From an uncultured Gemmatimonadota bacterium (lineage in GTDB: Bacteria > Gemmatimonadota > Gemmatimonadetes > Gemmatimonadales > Gemmatimonadaceae), in assembly GCA_903910555.1 (NCBI GenBank), contig CAIVZZ010000010.1:33154-97153 (forward strand): 64,000 nucleotides of DNA. Direction: 5' to 3'. Position numbers and translations under genes: made by a program. This document shows, one piece after another, positions 16,583 through 23,626 of this stretch. A model generated the notes under the pieces. It searched no databases and had not been told where the DNA came from. It saw only the letters and a list, made by a program, of their open reading frames with translations. The first letter of the stretch is position 1; each line of letters opens with the position of its first letter.

Positions 16583-17707
16583 ATGGCGCAAAAAGACTTT
16601 TATAACGTCCTCGGAGTTTCCGAGAAGGCGACTGGCGACGAAATCAAAAAGCAGTACCGCCGCCTCGCGAAGCAGCATCACCCGGATTCCAACAAGGGCG
16701 ATGCAAAATCCGCTGAGCGCTTCAAGGAAATTTCTGAAGCGTATCAGGTGCTGAGCGACGACAAAAAACGTCAGCAATACGATGAGATGCGCCGACTCGG
16801 CGCGTTCGACTCGATGTCGTCGCGCGCGCAGCCTCGCGGCGCTCGACAGGGCGGCGCGCCGCGTGGTGGCTCGGCGGGCACGACTCAGGATTTTGACATC
16901 GGCGGATTCGGCGGCGGCTTCGGCGACATTTTCAGCTCGATGTTCGGTGGCGGAACCGGGAGAACGCAGAGGCCGAGCGGCCCGGAGCAGGGGCAGAGCG
17001 TTGAGACGACGCTCGACATTCCGTTCGAGACGGCGGCCCTTGGTGGAAAAGTTGCGATCGAGCTCGAACTGAACGAAGAGTGCATCACGTGTCACGGCAG
17101 CGGTGCCGCGAAGGGCGCGAAGATTCAGACGTGCCCGGAATGCGGCGGCCGCGGGACGATTTCATTTGGTCAGGGCGGGTTCGCCGTGAACCGTCCGTGC
17201 CCGATGTGTCTCGGAAAAGGCACTGTGCCGTCTGAGAAATGTCCGACGTGCGGCGGGACCGGTGAGACGCGCAGCCGGAAGAAAGTGAACATCAGCGTGC
17301 CATCGGGCGTTGATACCGGATCGAAGATTCGCTTGAAGGGGCAGGGCGGCCGCGGCGTTCGAGGCGGCGCGCCCGGTGACATTTTGATCACGTTCAACGT
17401 GAAGCCCGATCCGAAGTGGACGCGCGAGGGACTTGATCTCGTTGTCGTCGCGCCGGCGAGCATCGCGCAGGCGACGCTCGGGTCGAAGGTGACCGTCGAG
17501 ACGCTCGACGACAAAGCCGTGTCGATCAAGATTCCCGCAGGGACGCAGGCAGGAAAGCGTTTTCGGATTCGCGGGCAGGGAATCGCGAAGGACGGCAAGC
17601 GCGGCGATCTGATCGTCGAGCTCTTGGTGACGATTCCCGAGAAGCTGAGCGAGAAGCAGGCGCAGCTGATGAAGGAATTCGCCGAGGCCGCGGGGCTCGC
17701 GCTGTAG
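16583..17707 (+). CDS. dnaJ: Chaperone protein DnaJ
   Basis: The 374-aa DnaK cochaperone. J domain at residues 1-70 ('KDFYNVLGVSEKATGDEIKK', HPD motif in 'QHHPDSNKG'), then a G/F-rich linker ('GGFGGGFGDIFSSMFGGGTG'). Four zinc motifs of the CxxCxGxG type begin near residue 167: CITCHGSG, CPECGGRG, CPMCLGKG and CPTCGGTG. The C-terminal substrate-binding barrels end with 'FAEAAGLAL'. It forms an operon with grpE. The start is ATG 16583. Confidence 0.97.
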   Translation: MAQKDFYNVLGVSEKATGDEIKKQYRRLAKQHHPDSNKGDAKSAERFKEISEAYQVLSDDKKRQQYDEMRRLGAFDSMSSRAQPRGARQGGAPRGGSAGTTQDFDIGGFGGGFGDIFSSMFGGGTGRTQRPSGPEQGQSVETTLDIPFETAALGGKVAIELELNEECITCHGSGAAKGAKIQTCPECGGRGTISFGQGGFAVNRPCPMCLGKGTVPSEKCPTCGGTGETRSRKKVNISVPSGVDTGSKIRLKGQGGRGVRGGAPGDILITFNVKPDPKWTREGLDLVVVAPASIAQATLGSKVTVETLDDKAVSIKIPAGTQAGKRFRIRGQGIAKDGKRGDLIVELLVTIPEKLSEKQAQLMKEFAEAAGLAL

Positions 17708-17734
17708 CGGCGAGCCATGCGCCGCGAATAGCGG

Positions 17735-18757
17735 TTGTACTCGACCTGCATTTTCTGTCACGCCGGCCTCGGGAAGAACGAGGCGATCGAACATTTCCCC
17801 GTGGGCCGTCGTTTGGCATTCGACGCGGCGAAGGGGCGGCTGTGGGCGGTGTGCCGCTCGTGTGAACGCTGGAACCTGTCGCCGATCGACGAGCGCTGGG
17901 AAGCAATCGAAGAGTGCGAGAAGTTATTTCGCGACACGAAGCTTCGGGTGTCCACGGACAACATCGGCCTCGCGCGCCTGAAAGAAGGAACGACGCTCGT
18001 GCGCGTCGGCGATCCGCAGCGGCCTGAGATGGCGGCGTGGCGCTATGGGGATCAGTTCAATCGGCGCCGAAAGAAGCACTACGCGATGGTCGCGGGCGGC
18101 GCTGTCGTACTCGGCGGCATCGCGATCGGCGGCGCGTCTGTCGGACTATTCAGCGGCGTCGGATATCAAATAATAAATCAGCTGTATCAGTTGCCGAAGC
18201 ATTTGACCGTCGCGCGCATTCCGCTGAACGGCGCGGTGCTGCGCGTGAGTCGTACGCATCTCGACAAGGCGACACTGCTTCCGGGCGAGAATGGCGGCAT
18301 CGAAATCGAGTTCCGCCACAAGCCGCTCACCTCGGCCGCCTGGTTCACCAAACAGAAGTCGACCGTCACAGTTTCTGGTGACGAAGCGATCCGCGTTGCG
18401 CGCCATTTATTGCCGCGGATCAATCGAGCCGGTGGCAAGGCGAACGAGGTGACCGAGGCCGTAAGAGTTCTCGAGGCCGCGACTGACAGCGAAGCGTTGT
18501 TCGGGCGCTTTGCGAGGATCGCCGGGAGAGACCGGAGCAACGATGTGATGGCGCTTAAGGATTTGAGGGCGCCGGTCCGGCTTGCACTTGAAATGTCACT
18601 TCACGAGGAGGACGAGCGCCGCGCGCTCGAGGGCGAGCTTTCGATTCTCGAAGACCGCTGGCGCGAAGCCGAAGAAGTCGCGGCGATCTCTGACGACATG
18701 TTTGCGCCACCTGCAGTGACGGCAATGTTCAACCCGCTCAAAGGAAATCGACAGTAG
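17735..18757 (+). CDS. Zinc-ribbon plus membrane protein, tandem paralogue 1
   Basis: A 340-aa protein of unknown function. An in-frame TAG at 17729 forces a late start; TTG 17735 (then YSTCIFCH) matches the start of its neighbour. Residues 3-50 hold two CxxC-type pairs (CIFC and CRSC) with 'IEHFPVGRRLAFDAAKGRLW' between them, suggesting a zinc ribbon. 'LEEGTTLVRVGDP'-like residues (actual 'LKEGTTLVRVGDP') precede a hydrophobic segment near residue 115 ('VAGGAVVLGGIAIGGASVGL'). The last 60 residues ('MSLHEEDERRALEGELSILE') are nearly identical to the next gene, whereas residues about 105-215 diverge. It lies 27 bp after dnaJ. No known family was recognised. Confidence 0.8.
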   Translation: MYSTCIFCHAGLGKNEAIEHFPVGRRLAFDAAKGRLWAVCRSCERWNLSPIDERWEAIEECEKLFRDTKLRVSTDNIGLARLKEGTTLVRVGDPQRPEMAAWRYGDQFNRRRKKHYAMVAGGAVVLGGIAIGGASVGLFSGVGYQIINQLYQLPKHLTVARIPLNGAVLRVSRTHLDKATLLPGENGGIEIEFRHKPLTSAAWFTKQKSTVTVSGDEAIRVARHLLPRINRAGGKANEVTEAVRVLEAATDSEALFGRFARIAGRDRSNDVMALKDLRAPVRLALEMSLHEEDERRALEGELSILEDRWREAEEVAAISDDMFAPPAVTAMFNPLKGNRQ

Positions 18758-18797
18758 CTGATGCGGCGACGGGCGGACGCGGATACGTTCTTGCACC

Positions 18798-19835
18798 GTG
18801 TATTCGACCTGCATCTTCTGTCATTCTGCGCTCGGCACGAACGAGGCCATTGAGCATTTCCCGGTCGGGCGACGCCTAGCCTTCGATGCCGCGAAGGGAC
18901 GGCTATGGGCGGTGTGCAAATCGTGCGAGCGCTGGAATCTCTCGCCGATTGACGAGCGCTGGGAAGCGATCGACGAGTGCGAGAAGTTATTTCGGGATAC
19001 GAAGCTTCGAATTTCCACCGACAACATCGGCCTCGCGCGACTGAAGGAGGGGACGACGCTCGTTCGCGTCGGTGACCCGCAGCGACCGGAAATGGCTGCG
19101 TGGAGATACGGCGATCAGTTCCATCGGCGCAGAACCAAGCATGCCGCCATCGTCACAGTCAGCGTAGTTGCAGTCGCGGGACTCTACATTGCGCCGGTGT
19201 GGCTAGGCGTCGCGGGTATTGGGAGCGGGTTGGGCACCTTCGTTCAGGGTCGCTGGCTGAACCGGACGGTCGCGACCCTGCCGGCACGCGGAGAGCTTCT
19301 CAAACTGAATCGTTTTATGCTGGCGGAACTACGCCTGCACTCGAACGAAGCTCAAGGGTTCGCGCTGGAGGTGCCGCACTGGCCAGTGTTGCCGCGGCCG
19401 CCAAAATCACGACGCTGGCTTCGGCTGCCGAAGATGCATGCGGTCTCGAACTTTCCGACGGTGATGTTGCACGGCGACGACGCGCTGAGTGCGGCTCGCC
19501 ATTTGTTGCCGCGACTCAACCGCGCAGGTGCAAAACAGCATGATGTTGCCGCCGCAGTCGGCGTGCTTGAGAATTCGCGGAGCCCAGAGCAGCTGTTTGG
19601 ATTAACCGCGTTTGCGAGCCGAGGGAAGACAATCGGCCAGCTCGCGCCGGAGCTCCGCTTGGCCCTCGAGATGTCGTTACATGAGGACGACGAGCGGCGC
19701 GCGCTCGAAGGAGAGCTTTCGATTCTCGAAGATCGCTGGCGCGAAGCCGAGGAAGTTGCAGCGATCTCCGACGATATGTTTCTCCCGTCCGGCGTCAACG
19801 CGATGCTGAAGAAACTGAAGGGCGATCGCGCGTGA
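18798..19835 (+). CDS. Zinc-ribbon plus membrane protein, tandem paralogue 2
   Basis: A 345-aa paralogue of the preceding gene, 40 bp downstream. The first about 105 residues (from GTG 18798, then YSTCIFCH) and the last about 60 are almost identical to copy 1 in protein and DNA. The middle has a different hydrophobic stretch ('IVTVSVVAVAGLYIAPVWLG') and a proline-rich part ('WPVLPRPPKSRRWLRLPKMH'). Both copies keep 'ARHLLPR(I/L)NRAG', so the C-terminal half is homologous too. The stop overlaps the GTG of the DUF3565 gene. A cytoplasmic zinc head anchored to the membrane is plausible; the function is unknown. Confidence 0.8.
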   Translation: MYSTCIFCHSALGTNEAIEHFPVGRRLAFDAAKGRLWAVCKSCERWNLSPIDERWEAIDECEKLFRDTKLRISTDNIGLARLKEGTTLVRVGDPQRPEMAAWRYGDQFHRRRTKHAAIVTVSVVAVAGLYIAPVWLGVAGIGSGLGTFVQGRWLNRTVATLPARGELLKLNRFMLAELRLHSNEAQGFALEVPHWPVLPRPPKSRRWLRLPKMHAVSNFPTVMLHGDDALSAARHLLPRLNRAGAKQHDVAAAVGVLENSRSPEQLFGLTAFASRGKTIGQLAPELRLALEMSLHEDDERRALEGELSILEDRWREAEEVAAISDDMFLPSGVNAMLKKLKGDRA

Positions 19836-20044
19836 CCCCGGAACGTCCGTCGCGTCGCATCGTCGGCTTTCACGTCGACGATGACGGTCAATGGATCGCC
19901 GAACTCGAGTGCGGCCATACGCAGCACGTGCGGCACGATCCTCCCTGGCAGCTTCGGCCATGGACGCAGACGGCCGCCGGCCGTACCGCGCATATCGGCA
20001 CTATGCTCGCGTGCGCGCTATGCGAGTCGTCCGGAGGATCATAA
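19832..20044 (+). CDS. DUF3565 domain protein
   Basis: A 70-aa protein. 'RRIVGFHVDDDGQWIAELEC' is followed by 'GHTQHVRHDPPWQLRPW' and a final 'LACALCESS'. This is the DUF3565 layout, with a Cys/His set (C-G-H, H-V-R-H, C-x2-C) that could bind a metal. GTG 19832 overlaps the previous stop by 4 bp, and its own TAA overlaps the next ATG (TAATG), so it sits inside a coupled unit. No function is established for the family. Confidence 0.85.
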   Translation: MTPERPSRRIVGFHVDDDGQWIAELECGHTQHVRHDPPWQLRPWTQTAAGRTAHIGTMLACALCESSGGS

Positions 20045-20181
20045 TGGCGAAGCCGTTGCGCCTCGGCGCACGTGATCTCAAACGCGTCGACTGTCCCGCT
20101 GGATGGATGTCGCCCGACGGCTACGCGCGGTATCTCAGGAAAACGCTGGCCGCGTTGCGGGGGCGGCGAATGGAACGATAG
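20044..20181 (+). CDS. Small protein, 45 aa, translationally coupled
   Basis: ATG 20044 shares a base with the TAA stop of the DUF3565 gene. The product (MAKPLRLGARDLKRV, then DCPAGWMSPDGYARYLRKTL, ending in GRRMER) is basic with a short amphipathic helix. A GGAGGATCA stretch at 20034-20042 supplies a ribosome site. The coupling and ribosome site argue that it is translated. No family was recognised, and chance cannot be ruled out at this length. Confidence 0.55.
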   Translation: MAKPLRLGARDLKRVDCPAGWMSPDGYARYLRKTLAALRGRRMER

Positions 20182-20242
20182 AGCGCAACTTGTCGTTGAT
20201 CGCCGATGGTTCCCGAAGTTGACATTTCGATTAGCCCATTCG

Positions 20243-20274
20243 GCACTTTTGGCAAGCGATTGGCAAAAGTGCCG
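20243..20274. terminator. Inverted repeat between convergent genes
   Basis: Arms GGCACTTTTG (20243-20252) and CAAAAGTGCC (20265-20274) are perfect over 10 bp with a 12-bp loop. It lies midway in the 107-bp gap between the 45-aa ORF (+) and mnmA (-). There is no T-run, so termination is inferred from position. Confidence 0.55.
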
Positions 20275-20288
20275 GGAGTAACGAAGGT

Positions 20289-21392
20289 CTAAATCGTCGC
20301 CATCGGCAGCGGCGCTCGAGCGCGCCGCGATGCCTCGATAAATCCGCCGCCGAGCACACGATCGCCGTCGTACAGCACCAGCGACTGTCCCGGCGCGATC
20401 GCGCGCACCGGTGCGTCAAGCGCGAGCTCGATCTCATCACGTTCGATCCGCACGATCTCGGCCGGGACGATCGGTGCGCGATGCCGCACGCGGACGCCGA
20501 CATGATCGCCAACGCGCGGCGCAGGATCCACGAGCCAGTTCAGTCCGCGCGCAATCACACCGCGCCCCATCAGCTCTTCGCGCGGCCCGATCACAACCGT
20601 GCGGTCATTCGCGCGAATTTCCGTGACGAACATCGGCTCGTCATAGCCGCCCGGAACGCCGCGACGCTGGCCGATGGTGTAGTGCGCGAACCCAAGATGC
20701 TCGCCCACCACCGTGCCATCGCTCGTGACGATCGGGCCGGGCGAAAGCGATGGCGCATCGGCGCCGAGGTGCTCGGTGAGAATCTTTGCGTAGTTCCCTT
20801 CCGGCACAAAACAGATTTCCTGACTCTCCGGCTTCTCCGCGACGAGATTCAACCCGAGCTCGTGTGCGAGCACCCGAACCTGCGGCTTGGTCATGTCGCC
20901 AACAGGGAGCAGCATCCGCGAGATGGCCGACCGCTCGATGCCCCAGAGGAAATAGGTCTGATCTTTCGCGTCGTCTGTTCCGCGGTTCAGCTCGCCATTC
21001 ATGACGCGCGCGTAGTGACCAGTCGCCACAAACTCCGCGTCGACGGTATCGGCCTTCTGGATCAGATCACGAAATTTCGTGAACGTATTGCAGCGCACGC
21101 AGGGAATCGGCGTGCGGCCGCGCGCATACTCCGAGACAAAATCGTCGAGCACGTCGCGCGTGAACGACTTCTCTAGATTCAACACGTAATGCGGAATGCC
21201 GATCCGCTCCGCGATCCGCCGCGCGTCGTTCACGCTGTCCAGCGAGCAGCACGGCTTGTCCGGGACCTCGGCGCCGTCGCTGTGCAGCTTCATCGTCGCG
21301 CCGATCACATCGTAGCCCTCGCGCACGAGCATCGCGGCGGCGACAGACGAATCGACGCCGCCGGACATTGCGACAAGGACGCGAGCTTTCAC
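20289..21392 (-). CDS. mnmA: tRNA-specific 2-thiouridylase MnmA
   Basis: A 367-aa enzyme that places sulfur on U34 of Lys, Glu and Gln tRNAs. The PP-loop 'VLVAMSGGVDSSVAAAMLVR' is at the N-terminus; the first catalytic cysteine is in 'PIPCVRCN' near residue 98 and the second in 'ESQEICFVPEGNYAKIL' near residue 195. 'DQTYFLWGIERSAISRMLLP' and 'GFAHYTIGQRRGVPGGYDEP' are further conserved blocks. The start is GTG at 21390-21392, 7 bp after the cysteine desulfurase stop. The pair is a natural sulfur relay: desulfurase persulfide to MnmA to tRNA. Confidence 0.96.
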   Translation of the reverse strand: MKARVLVAMSGGVDSSVAAAMLVREGYDVIGATMKLHSDGAEVPDKPCCSLDSVNDARRIAERIGIPHYVLNLEKSFTRDVLDDFVSEYARGRTPIPCVRCNTFTKFRDLIQKADTVDAEFVATGHYARVMNGELNRGTDDAKDQTYFLWGIERSAISRMLLPVGDMTKPQVRVLAHELGLNLVAEKPESQEICFVPEGNYAKILTEHLGADAPSLSPGPIVTSDGTVVGEHLGFAHYTIGQRRGVPGGYDEPMFVTEIRANDRTVVIGPREELMGRGVIARGLNWLVDPAPRVGDHVGVRVRHRAPIVPAEIVRIERDEIELALDAPVRAIAPGQSLVLYDGDRVLGGGFIEASRRARAPLPMATI

Positions 21393-21399
21393 GAGCGAC

Positions 21400-22560
21400 T
21401 TACCCGACGCTCGCCAGCCCGCGCGCCTTCAGCGCGAGGGCGGGGAACACTTCGGCAACGCGGTCGATGCATGCGTCCGTCGTGAGCGAGCCGAGGCTCA
21501 TGCGGATTGCAGCGTTTGCGATTTCTGCGCTGAGGTCGAGCGAGTCGAGCACGTGCGACGCGCCGACGCTTCCGCTCTGGCACGCCGACCCGCCGGAGCA
21601 GGCAATGCCCTGTAGGTCGAGCGCCATCAACATGGATTCGCTGTCCGTGCCCGGCACAGAAATGCTGAGCACGTGTGGTGCACGCTTCGCCCCGCGTCCA
21701 TGAACGATCGCGTCGGGAAGCTTCGCGAGGATCGCAGTTTCGAGGCGCTCGCGCAGCGCGGTGAGGCGCGCGCTCTCGCGCTCGTGCTCGGCGAGCGTCA
21801 GCTCAGCGGCGGTCGCAAGCGCGACAGCGTACGCGACATTCTCCGTGCCCGGGCGGCGCCCGCGATCCTGCGAGCCGCCGAAAAAGAGCGGCTCGAGTGG
21901 GGTGTTGCGGCGGATGTACATCGCGCCGATTCCTTTTGGTGCGCCAATCTTGTGACCGCTGATCGCGAGGAAATCGAACGGCGTCTTACGAGCATCGATC
22001 TCAACTTTTCCGAACGCTTGCACAGCATCAGTATGAAAAATCGCGCCGCGCGACTTTGCGAGTGCTGCGAGTTCTTCGATCGGCTGGATCGTGCCGATCT
22101 CGTTGTTGATCCACATCACGGTACAGATTGCGGTGTCGTCGCGAATGAGTGCATCCGCTGACTGGAGCTGAACGGTGCCGGTTGAATCGACCGCGATGAA
22201 CCGCTCTTCCGCACCTTCTTTGGTGGCCTGATGCACGGACTGGAGAACGGCTTTGTGCTCGATCGGCGAGGTGACGATCGCGTTCCGTCCCTTCGGTTTG
22301 AGTACGCGCCAACCACCGAGGATCGCGATGTTGTCGCCTTCCGTGCCGCCGGACGTGAAGCAGACTTCGTCGGCGTTGGCGCCGAGGCACTTGGCGACGC
22401 GCTCGCGCGCGGCATCGAGCGCGGTGCGCGCCTCGCGCCCCCAGCGGTGCGTGCTCGAAGGGTTCCCGAAGCGCGGGCCGAAGAACGGCTGCATGGCTTC
22501 GAGGACTTCGGGGCGGACCGGGGTGGTGGCGGCGTGGTCGAGGTAGATCGGGGCGGGCAT
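21400..22560 (-). CDS. Cysteine desulfurase (IscS/NifS family)
   Basis: A 386-aa PLP enzyme releasing sulfur from L-cysteine as a protein persulfide. 'IYLDHAATTPVRPEVLEAM' opens the protein; 'FTSGGTEGDNIAILGG', 'HTDAVQAFGKVEIDA' and 'ISGHKIGAPKGIGAMY' (PLP lysine near residue 204) follow. The catalytic cysteine is in 'IACSGGSACQSGS' near residue 320, on a long mobile loop as in group I enzymes. No iscU or other Fe-S genes are nearby, and mnmA directly follows, so its main local job is probably tRNA thiolation. A long palindrome begins 20 bp upstream of the start. Confidence 0.94.
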   Translation of the reverse strand: MPAPIYLDHAATTPVRPEVLEAMQPFFGPRFGNPSSTHRWGREARTALDAARERVAKCLGANADEVCFTSGGTEGDNIAILGGWRVLKPKGRNAIVTSPIEHKAVLQSVHQATKEGAEERFIAVDSTGTVQLQSADALIRDDTAICTVMWINNEIGTIQPIEELAALAKSRGAIFHTDAVQAFGKVEIDARKTPFDFLAISGHKIGAPKGIGAMYIRRNTPLEPLFFGGSQDRGRRPGTENVAYAVALATAAELTLAEHERESARLTALRERLETAILAKLPDAIVHGRGAKRAPHVLSISVPGTDSESMLMALDLQGIACSGGSACQSGSVGASHVLDSLDLSAEIANAAIRMSLGSLTTDACIDRVAEVFPALALKARGLASVG

Positions 22561-22579
22561 GGGCTAAATATAACAAAAA

Positions 22580-22710
22580 GGCGACGAGCGACTGGTAAAT
22601 GGCGATCTGGCGCATGGCGACTCGCACGGGGCAAGTCGAACAAGCGTTGTTCCACTCACTCCGTGCCACTCACAATGCACCAGATCGCCATTTACGAGTC
22701 GCCAGTCGCC
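22580..22710. repeat. 131-bp imperfect palindrome overlapping the glycosylase 3' end
   Basis: The left arm 22580-22615 matches the reverse complement of 22675-22710 at 32 of 36 positions. The inner part also pairs partly and centres on AACAAGCGTTGTT near 22645. The right arm encodes the last codons and the TAA stop of the DNA glycosylase gene. The words GGCGACT, GGCGATCTGG and GGCGACTCG recur within each arm. Same architecture as 10107-10250 and 55375-55510, but a different sequence. Confidence 0.85.
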
Positions 22711-23606
22711 GCCGTTATGCGGTCGTCCATCTCATCCAGCGACTTCGGCCAGTCCTTCTTGAGCAACCGCGACATCCCCCTGTCAGCCAGCAGTTTCCCC
22801 CCTGTCTGGCAGGTGGCGCAGTAATCCGTCTCGTTGTCCGCGTATCGAATTCGCTGAACTGGCGACCCGCACACCGGGCAGGGCTCACGGAATTTCCCGT
22901 GCACCGCCATCTCCGGCCGGAACGCGGTGACTTTCTCCGGAAACTTCTCGCCCGTTTCTGCGCGCAGCCGTGCGATCCAATCCGTCATCGTGGAGATCGT
23001 GGCACTGTGCAATCGATCCGCCTGCTCATCACTCATTTTCGACGTGAGCAGCAGTGGCGAGAGCTTCGCCCGATGCAAAATCTCATCAGAGTACGCGTTG
23101 CCAATCCCGCTAAACAACCTCGGATCTGCGAGCGATCGTTTCAGCGTATGATTCTCGGATCTCAGCCGCGCCGTGAAATCCGCGACCGACGAATCGAGGA
23201 TCTCCATCCCGCCGCGATCAAACTCGCGCAGCGCGTCCTCTCCCCGCACCAGATAAATCGACGCCCGTTTCTTAGTCCCCGCCTCGGTAAGAACGAGTGT
23301 CCCCGAATCGAATTCGATCGCCGCGAGCGCCAGTCGCCGGCTCAGCTTCGGCGTCTTGTCGTGCCACTTGAAGCGTCCCGCGACCATCAGGTGAATCACG
23401 AGGAAAAGTTCGTCGTCGAGCCCAAACACGATCCGCTTTCCGATCCGCCGCAGCTCGCGCACGGTCTTCCCGCCCACCTCGGAGATCGGCGGGTCCACCG
23501 ACCTAAGCACGAACGGACTCACCAGCTGCACGCGCCACATCGCGTGCCCCACCACCCGGCGCTCAATGGCATCGAGATAGACGGTGATATCGGGAAGCTC
23601 AGGCAT
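22692..23606 (-). CDS. Fpg/Nei family DNA glycosylase
   Basis: A 304-aa base-excision repair glycosylase/AP lyase. The N-terminus 'MPELPDITVYLDAIERRVVG' has the catalytic Pro2 and Glu3; the usual PELPE is PELPD here. A helix-two-turn-helix is in 'SLADPRLFSGIGNAYSDEIL', and the C-terminal zinc finger is 'CPVCGSPVQRIRYADNET' followed by 'DYCATCQTGG'. About 35 extra residues follow the finger, so the protein is longer than E. coli MutM (269 aa). Whether it prefers oxidised purines or pyrimidines cannot be read from sequence. The final residues TGDS are encoded by the palindrome. The start is ATG 23606, only 20 bp from a divergent kinase gene. Confidence 0.9.
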   Translation of the reverse strand: MPELPDITVYLDAIERRVVGHAMWRVQLVSPFVLRSVDPPISEVGGKTVRELRRIGKRIVFGLDDELFLVIHLMVAGRFKWHDKTPKLSRRLALAAIEFDSGTLVLTEAGTKKRASIYLVRGEDALREFDRGGMEILDSSVADFTARLRSENHTLKRSLADPRLFSGIGNAYSDEILHRAKLSPLLLTSKMSDEQADRLHSATISTMTDWIARLRAETGEKFPEKVTAFRPEMAVHGKFREPCPVCGSPVQRIRYADNETDYCATCQTGGKLLADRGMSRLLKKDWPKSLDEMDDRITAATGDS

Positions 23607-23626
23607 GGAGCTACATTATCGCCCAC

